This document shows positions 1 to 9,100 of a stretch of 29,538 nucleotides of DNA, one piece after another. The notes beneath the pieces are model-generated. The model made no database searches. It had not been told where the DNA came from and worked only from the letters and a program-made list of their open reading frames with translations. How positions within the stretch are numbered: the first letter of the stretch is position 1; every line of letters begins with the position of its first letter. This stretch comes from DASZXJ01 sp035545895 (lineage in GTDB: Bacteria > Planctomycetota > Phycisphaerae > Tepidisphaerales > Tepidisphaeraceae). A program made the position numbers and the translations under genes. Where the stretch lies: NCBI GenBank assembly GCA_035545895.1, contig DASZXJ010000200.1:1-29538 (forward strand), given 5' to 3'.

Positions 1-82
1 CGCGCACCGACTGCCCACTGGCTTGCCAGGCAACGATCCGCTCCCGCCACACATCCGACGTCTGGGGCTTGTTTTGATCCAT
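1..82 (-). CDS. IS66-type accessory protein TnpA, N-terminal fragment
   Basis: An open frame starts with ATG at 82 (minus strand) and runs off the left edge after 27 complete codons. It contains the segment WRERIVAWQASGQSVR. This strongly resembles the start of the small helix-turn-helix protein (TnpA/OrfA) of IS66-family elements, which typically reads W-R-x-x-I-x-x-W-x-x-S-G-x-S-x-R and continues into A-W-C-R. The role of TnpA in IS66 transposition is accessory and DNA-binding by inference. IS66 elements usually carry tnpB and the tnpC transposase downstream, which here would lie outside the window. Only the N-terminus is visible, so the family call rests on one short motif. Confidence 0.65.
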   Translation of the reverse strand, partial: MDQNKPQTSDVWRERIVAWQASGQSVR

Positions 83-139
83 GCCGACAGCATGGCGAGT
101 CAAGGGGCATCATTGAAGGTGTGGTTGGTCGAACGCACA
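1..139 (-). mobile_element. Partial IS66-family insertion sequence, one end only
   Basis: The leftmost bases look like the 5' end of an IS66-family element reading leftward out of the window. Two things support this. An ORF starting at 82 resembles IS66 accessory proteins, and the RHS reading frame to its right loses family similarity at about 139-142. The putative tip on the minus strand begins TGTGCGTTCGACC, and about 57 nt of leader precede the first IS gene, a plausible spacing. IS66 elements usually make 8-bp target duplications; the candidate flank is ACTTCATG (minus strand, 140-147). The other end lies outside the window, so neither the inverted repeat nor the duplication can be confirmed. 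Confidence 0.6.
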
Positions 140-3100
140 CATGAAGTCCACCTGAGCCGAGCCGCCGGAGCCCAGGACGGCGCCGCTGGCGATTCGATTG
201 CGATTGGCATCATAGGTCGATGCGACGGTGACGGTGGTTGACAGTGAAGTGTTGTTGGTCACCAGTTGAATGGAATTGATTTCGTTTCCAAGATCATCGT
301 AAATATATGTTGAATCGACTCCAAAAGTCGCTGAATCATCCGCTGAGGTAAGCTTGCCTCCAAGGTCGTACGTGTTCGTGAATGTCCGTGCGATCGTGTT
401 GCTCGCGGCGTTGGCGAGAGTGGTGAACCATTTCTCCGTAAGCTGCCGATTCAGTCCATCGTATTCAAATTTCTTCACAGCACCGTTACGATCGATCGAC
501 TCAGTCAGATTGCCGATCGAATCGTAGAAATAAGTTTGTTTTGCTCCGAGTATGATGGAATAGCCCAAACCAATACTGACGTCCTTGATTTCGCTTACCA
601 GATTGCCGAAGTCATCGTAGGTGTAAGTGATTGAGTTGTTGGCCGGGTCGGTGACCACGGTGCTGTTTGCGTAGTCGTTGAAAACCGTTCGAGTGGACGA
701 CGGATTTCCAGGCAATTTCTCGCTCGTCCGGCGATTTTGGGCATCGTATGTATATGTGGTTACATTTCCTTGAGGATCGGTCTCTGAAATTTGATTTCCA
801 ACCGCGTCGTAGCCAAAGCTGGTTGCCCGTACAACACTTCCGGCTGGCGGATCGATGCGTTTGGCCAGCCTGCCGATGGAGTCATAGGTGTAACTGGTCT
901 TCAGAGTGGCGGGATTGGGACTGCTCATCCCGGTAAAATCAGTTTCTGAAACCAATTCGCCAAAACCGTTGTAAACTTTGCTCCACAGCTGCGTGCCTCC
1001 AACGCTGGCGGCAATCTGGTGACCGCTCTTATCGTAGGTGTAGGTTGTGACATTCTGATTGCCGTCAGTCGTGGTGGACAGATTATTGTTCTGATAGGTT
1101 GACGAAGAGCGGGTGAGAAAGTTTAGTTTGCTGGCGATAAGAGGCGCGCCGGCTTCCAGGACAGACAGATCCGCCGAGGGTGCAACGCTTATTGTAATCG
1201 AGTGAGTGGTTGTGTTGACACCGGTGACCACTTCTGCATCGATCGATGTCGGGTCCAACGTATACGATCCGCCACTCGTGGGAATTGTTCTGCCAATTAA
1301 TACGGTATCGTTGACGGAGAAGATATTACCATCCACAAGATATGTGATTGTAATTGCACCCGTGGAATCGAAGGACGTAGTTCTTCCTGAAATGATGGTC
1401 GAAGGGGGATTGCCGGCAAATCTGGAAGATGTGGTTGCGCGGCCGAGTGAGTCAAGGGAATCAATTGTGTAGCCTTCGGCGGGCAGCGACTGAATCCGAA
1501 TATTACCGTTCGAGTCAGGGATTGAATTGCTTAAAGGCGGAATCAGACCCAGACCGGGCAAAGAAACTGCCTGATCGATCTTTTGGATAAGTCTGCCGCG
1601 GGTGTCATATTTGTAACTGGTGATCTGGTTGGTTGGAGTGCTCCACGATGCAACGACCCCGCTGGAATTGACTATAGGGACAGCCACGGAATTTTGGATG
1701 GTTACTATGTTGCCCGCCGCATCATACGTCGTAATTTCTGTTTGCGGAGTGGATTGTCCATTTATTACATGAGTTTGAGATCGCGTGGTTTTGCGTCCCG
1801 CCAGATCATAGCTGTAGTTGGTAACGAAATCGGACGATGTGGTGCCATTGGAAGCATATCGGCGAATGGTCTCATTCATTAACGAGCCATCGACGTTGTA
1901 CAAATCAATGTCCTGAATCCTGTTTCGAAGGTCTGTGAAACTGCTGGCGTTATCGTTGGGTAGTGACTTGGTTATACGGGCTCTGCCGGCGCTGTCAAAA
2001 TCATAGTTCGTCACAGTTGCATATGAGGGCGAATTGGATTTGCTCGCACTGCCGACACTGATGCCCCAAAAAGATGATGAACTTGCGGCTCCCGTTGGCG
2101 GGGCTGTCACCGCAAGCTGTTTCATGCCTCGCGGATCGACCGTCGCGGTGACTCGACCCACAGCGTCATAATCCGTTCGAGCGATATAGCCTGCATTGTC
2201 CTGGACCATGACCGGCCGGTCGGCAAAATCATATCGTGTACTGGAAGTCCGGTGAGGATCCGTCGTGATTTTCGCGTCGTTTGCAGCGAGGTTCATGAAG
2301 GATTGCATCGCGGACGTGGAAGTAATCGGAACACCTGAAGGGGTAGTGATGTTCGTTACATCGTAATCGACTTGTTGGATTTCATTACTGTTGAGATCGT
2401 ACGCATGTGTTGTGAGCAAACCGCTGAGATCGCGCTGATCAGCTACCCTGCCCACGGAATCGTAGTTGTAATGCGTCCATTGCCAGGGCGCAGCCCCCGT
2501 ATTTGTTGACGAGAAAAATTTCTTGTCGGTTATTTGACCAAATGAACTATAAGCGTAGACAGTTGTTTGCCCAACCGGATCAACGATGGAATCAATCCAT
2601 CCTTTTGTGTTGTAGCTGGTTTGTGTGGTGGATACGGGATCAAGCCGATAGCCATAAACATAACTGGATGGCGTGGAATCGGATACCAAATTCCCCGCGC
2701 CATCGTAAAGGAATAATTCAAACGTCCCATCATCATAAAATGTTTCGATCATTCGGCCACGGCTGTCATAAATTGATTGCACGGCAATGCCCAGCGGGTT
2801 GGTTGCGGAGATAATGTTGCCAAGTGCATCATAACTGGTATTAACGGTCGTCTTGGTGGTTAGATCGGTGGTTTGGACTTGTGTAAGGTTGCCGACGGAA
2901 TCGTAACTGTTCACCACGTATTCAATGACAGAGGTTCCATTTGCATTGACACGCGGCTTGTCTGTTTCCCGAAGAAGGTTATCGTTCCATCCAAAAGATG
3001 TTTTTGGTGTTGACACAGGTACGTCGCCATTTACCAACTTACTGGTCGGCACCGGAATATATTCATAAAGTTTCCGATCGAGGTTGTCGTATATATATCG

Positions 3101-6100
3101 TGTAAAGCGATTTGCCGGGTCAGTGATTTTGAGCAGGTTGCCGCGGCCATCATAAACCGAAACACTTGTGGCCGACGTGCCGGACGCGAGCGGCTCGACC
3201 TTGGTTACGGTTACGCCATTAGCCCATGAACTCATCGAATAGGTGTAAGTGGTGGTGTAATTGGGATCGGGAATTCCCGTCGTATTGCCGTTCGGATTGG
3301 TCTGAGTAAGCAATCTGCCTGCCGGATCGTAGGTGTATTTGGTGATCGCATTATTGTTTTGGGTCACGGATTGCAGATTCCCATGAGGGTCATAACCATA
3401 AGTGGTCCTTCGCAAATTCGAACCGCTGCCAATCGTTTCAGTCTTGATGCCATTAAATGCAGGGTCATAGGTATACGTAGTTGCTATGCCGTCGGATGGC
3501 TGATTTCCGCCGACTTGATAGGCTGCTGAATTAGTAACGTGAGCAATGATGTTTCCACTTGTTCCTGAGAAATAGGCGCTTGCACCGGTGCCCTTTATGC
3601 TGCCGTCGTAATTAAACCACTCCCAGAGTCCGTCTTCGTTGGCGCGACTCCGAAGCAAAAATCCCGGGCTGGCATCCAGCCCTGTTGTAGCTGGACTCGT
3701 ATCATACGGGATCCACTGCTGATCGACGCGGCTGCCGTCCGGATTCACCGTTCTTGTCAACAAGCCGTTGCTGTCGAACACCTCTTCAGTCGTATTGCCG
3801 TTGACATCGGTATGATACGAGCGACTGGTGTGCAATTGGCCAGTAGTGCTTTCGAGTGATGATTTGAACAGATCGTATGAAAAAAATTCACTCTTATTGT
3901 TTGGGTCCGTCGTGCTGAAGACCCGACCGTTGGGGTAGTAATTATACGTATAATTACCTGCGGAAACCAATGTACCTGCGTTGTCGCGATTGCGACCAAT
4001 TTTGTAGAGAAGGCCGTTGGAGTAATATTGGTAGACAGACTGAGGTCCTACGGACGACGACGTGGGAGAAGGATCTTTTACCAAAGTCAGATGGTGATTC
4101 GAATCAACTGTATAGCTCCAGATTCGGCCAAAGGGATCTGTAATGCTGGAGATGCCATAACTGCCATAAGCAAACTTGAGCTGCATCGACTTGTCATTGG
4201 GGGAAAGATTGCTGACGTAGGTTACCGCGGTGATTTTTCCGCTGGTCACGGCAATGTCAATGTGATTTTGATTGCGATCCGTAATTTTCGTGAGCAGGGC
4301 CAGACCTCGGCCTACAACTGTAAATGTGTAGACCGTCTTATCTTTGTCTGTGTACGTATAGCCATTGGACTCAACTTTGAAGATTCCAAATACACCGCTG
4401 GGGTTGAGATATTGAACTGCGCTTGGATTTGGCCTGATAAAGCTTCGGAGATCGCCGTCTGAAGTCGCCCAGGTAACCACCGTGCCGTTCGATGTCGTGA
4501 TTCGGTCTCCGTAAGTAAATGTCCAACCCGTTCCCAGGCCGAACTCGCCGGCGTTGGATGAGTCGTAATGTCTGCTGAAGGTTAAAGGCAGGCCTGGGGT
4601 TGGCAGCGAGATATCCGTCTCGTCGTGGTAGAGTGCGCCGGTATATGGATTAACTGGATCGCCAAATGCGAAGATTCCGTTTAACGTGCTTTGGTCGCTG
4701 GTGGAATTGCCAATAGGCCGTACGAGCCCTGTAGAACTGCCACCGGAATCTGGGTTTGTCTGGCCGAGTTGTTGGATAAAATAAGCGCCCGCGGCACCGG
4801 GCTGAATAAGGGTTTCGTCCGACCAGACAAGACCAGCCCATTGGTTGCTGCCGCTGCCAACGTTGATCACGCCGTCGGCAACGACAACCGTTCCACCACT
4901 GTTGATTTCATTGCGAATCAGATTTCGAACTGCATTTGCTGTCGTGATAAAACTGCTCAATGACGAATAAATGCTGGGAACTGATGTAAAAAGGTTGTCA
5001 ATTGCCGAGGACGGGCTGGAAGAATTCAGGGTTCGAATCGGGATATTGTTAGCAGTTGCCCATTGAAAACCCTCCACCGTTGAAACCGACTGCGTGTTAG
5101 TTGTCTCTTCAAGAACAAAGCTTTCCAACCAAGATCCAATATAGCCGATTCCTTGGAACGCGGTATTTTGTCTCGAGTTCGTAGCTTCAGACCACAATGG
5201 CAGGACATTGTCGATTAATCCTGGCAGATTAACTGTAATGCCGCGATTGTTCTCCAGATCATAAAATGAATAGGGGTTTTGCAACTGAAACTTACTGTTG
5301 GCATCCAGGGATACATGCCCAGAAGCTGGGTTGACGCCCTTCACTATTCCCAAGCTAACGTTCGTTTTGACATTGCGAACTCCGGCCAGCGCTGCCAGTT
5401 CCTGTGTTTGCTGTTCATACTCAAACGCGTATTTCATTGCGATGAGATCAACCAAGTTGCTCTCATAATTGCGGTATTGAATCAGACTGGGGGTTGCAGT
5501 ACCGCGACTATTGACGTCATTATTTAGAATTGCCTGGAGCGAGTTAATTGCGCCAATGCCGATCTCTCCTGCATCAATCATTAGAGCAACCGGATCGCGA
5601 GCCATGGCATCGAAATTGTAAACCTGATTTGTGGGAAGACTTCCGAACACTTGTAGCGGATCTGCTCTCTCAATTGTGACCGAGATGGCCGGATTTTCCG
5701 TATCACTGGAGACAGAAATGGTTGTATTGGCGACAGAGGTCGAGCCAACCAGGATATCGATCCGCAATTCGCCGGACGCAACATTGGTAGGATCCATGGC
5801 ATGTGACGTGGCTTGAATGGTTACTGGACCATTCATTGCATACAAACTGATGGCCGCTTGCGCAACTTTCGAAGGATCGGACTTCAATTGGACAGTTACT
5901 CGAAGTCGATGTGACATCGCTTTTAGGCCGCTGGCAAAATTGACTTGCGCTTGGTCATCTGCAGTGTATATCTTTTCGTAAGTCGCCGGGCCGCTTTGAA
6001 ATAGAATGGTCGAGTATTCTGTCTGAACCGGTGCGAGCGAGTACTTCATCAACTTGTTGGCGGCTGAGATGAAGTTCTTAGCAATGATCGGGCCGTCATA

Positions 6101-9100
6101 CGCGATATCTGCCAGCGAAGCATGTCCCCGGAATTCGCTTCCACTAAGGTAGTTTGTAATCTGTGTCTTATATTTCTCGAGAGGGGACAAATCCGCACGA
6201 TTGGCAGCGACTGTTCTTGTTAGTGATTCATCAAAAGCAGTGCCATTGCTAAGTCCAATGCGATGAATGCTGCTGTTGAAACCGCTATTGAGGTCTGCAT
6301 CCCTGATGTTCAAGTATTTCCATGAGGGATCCAAATCCCAGGCATGCAAAGTTCCAGAATCGTCAGGTACCTGAACGCGCAACCAAGTGTGCCACAAGTA
6401 CATATACCCGCCGATTTCATCTGCTCCTGCGGTCGGAGCGACGGGAATCGGTTCGAGGTATTGGGTAGATGCGTTGATGGTGGTAGAAACTTGTCCATTG
6501 CTGTCCAGAGGTACGACAAACAGACCGGCGGCGCGCAAAACATTTGCTGCGGATTTCGTGTCACGCACGCCGAGCCAGCGAATTACGTTTTTTGTTGGTA
6601 CCCGGATAATCCCAAAGACGTATTGACTTGAAATATGGGTACTGCTTGCAATGGTAATGGCATCAAGGTTGTGTTTTAGTAAGGCTGCTTGATCCCAGTC
6701 GTTGCCGCTCTTGGTTTCTTGTGTCGCGATTGCGCCCTTCTTGAGTCCGTAGTATGGTTCGAACTTGATCTGGTTATAGACATTCTGAAAATTCAGTAAG
6801 ATTGCTCGTCGTTGCGATATATAGTCGTCGGCTGCGATACCGGCCGCGGGGCTGGCTCCCGACGTTGCCATAATCGATAGAATGTCCGTGGTCCAGATTT
6901 GCGTCCCATCTGTGGCATTAACGCGCACTTCAAAGACAGTTCCTTCTTCTCCTGCAAAAAAATGCGTTACAGTGCCACCCGTGCCCAGTTCAGAATCTTC
7001 GATCTCTTGGACAGCGCTGTCATCGCCCCAGTCGATGGTCCACGTTAGACTCGCGGATATGTTCTGCTTTTGAAGAGTCAACTCATAGTTAGGTCCGTCT
7101 AGTGGATCGCTTAATGTCACGGTCGAATCACCACTGGTCGAAATGCCGGTGCTAAGTGGCGTAATACTCCCAGTCAAAGAAGCTTCACTCGATTCCAAAT
7201 CATCGGTGAACGCGGTAACTCGAAATGTATAGGCAATTCCGTTTTCCAGGCCCGTCACTGTGTACTGTGTAGTTCCTGTTGTGTCGTTGCCGGGCACATC
7301 TGCGTCGAGCACCCATTCTGAGGTTCCGCTCATCAGATGATAAACGTGAAAAGCGAGTTCATTCGTGGAATTATCCATCCAACTTAGGTCGACTTCACCG
7401 CTGTTGCCGAGTAGACCAGTTAGGCTTGTGGGAGCGCTCAATGCCGTAGTCTTGACAACTGGATCGGTTGGTTCGCTGTCGCCGGCTGTTCCTATGGCGA
7501 TGACGCGATAGTAATATGTGTGATCGCTGGCCATCGAGCCGTCGGTATACGAAGTCGAGTCCGAGCCCAACGTCGCGATCGCCTGCCAATCGCCACGAGG
7601 GCCATCCCGTCGTTCCACTTTGAACCCGGTTTCCTCGGTTGAATTGTCCGTCCAGCCAAGCTCATTTGGTGATGTGAACGACAAGTCACTTGGAGCGTCG
7701 GGAATTGTGCCCGTGCGATCCGTTTTTATTGATATAGTCTGGCTATTGGATGTCTGGTTGCCGTCGGTGGCGAACACCGCAAAGATATAGCTTGTATTGG
7801 GATTCAACCCCGTAATGGTTGCTTCGGTTGTATTCGGATCCAGAGTTTGGATGACTGTATGTGAGATGCCGACAACTTGTTCGATTATATAATGGATTTC
7901 TTGATTGCTGTTGTCCGCCCAGGCCAGAGTGATGGATGTATCCGATGTCGCTTCGCCGGATAAGCTGTTTGGGTCAGCCAGGCGGGTCGTCGTGTCGGCA
8001 GTGTTGCTGTTGGACGTCTCTCCGCGAATTACTACAGCGCGCACGCGATATTGATAGGTCGTGCCTTCAACGAGACTCGGATCATTGTCAACATATGAAG
8101 TGGTATTTGGTGGAACAACGTCAATTTGATCCCAGTCCGTGCCATTGAGGCTGCGCTCAATGATGAATTGCGATTCAAAAGCCGAGTTGTCTGTCCACGT
8201 TAGATTTATGCTTGAGCTATCAATTGGAACAGCTTGTAAATCCGTTGGAAGCGGGTTAACCTCAAGACCAAACGGCAAAGTGGGGACAGACGTGACATAG
8301 CCTAACGCTTGAGATCGATAAAACTGAATTTGAAAGGTGTATGAGTGACTTGAGCTAAGACCGGTCACATCATAAGTTTGTTCATTCCAATCCGTTGTAT
8401 CGATGACGGCAAAAGCGCCGTTGTCAGTCTTCATTAAAACCTGAAAACCAAATTCGGTTGCCTCGTCACTCTCGGGCACAAAACCGGTTTGCGGCATGCT
8501 CCAGTTCAGAGTCAGCGAGGTGGAAGTGAGATTGGCAATCTCCAGATCAAAGGGTCCTTGTAGTGCCGTTGCCGCAGATTTGATGCTAGTCGTGTAGATT
8601 TCAGCGTTTTCCGAAGAAAGCGCCCGGACACGATACCAATATCGCTGGCCTGGTTCTAATTCCGTATCCTCGAAATGTCGGGTGTTGGCAGGCAGACTGA
8701 CCCGTGCGCTGAAGGTGGTTCCATCGGAAGAACGATCAATTTCCCAGCCCAGTTCATTGGGGATGGTGTCGTCCCAGCTCAAGTTGATCTGATCCGACGA
8801 AAATGCCCAAACATTGAAGATACCAGGCAGCGGCAGGCTTGTTAGCCATTTTTGCGAAAATAGAATCATGTCGCTTAGATCGACAGTTCCGTCGTAATTG
8901 AAGTCGCCTTCACCGTACTTCTTGTTGGTTCCCTGCCAATTGTGGGCGACAATGCCAAGGTCAGTGGCATCAACAGTTCGATTGTGGTTTGCATCGCCGG
9001 TCAACACATAAAATCCGTCCGAACTCTCGAACATATAATCCTGTGCCAGTGGTACATTGTTCGTGGTCCTGATTGCTCCTGCAGGAATTTCAAGCTGGTA

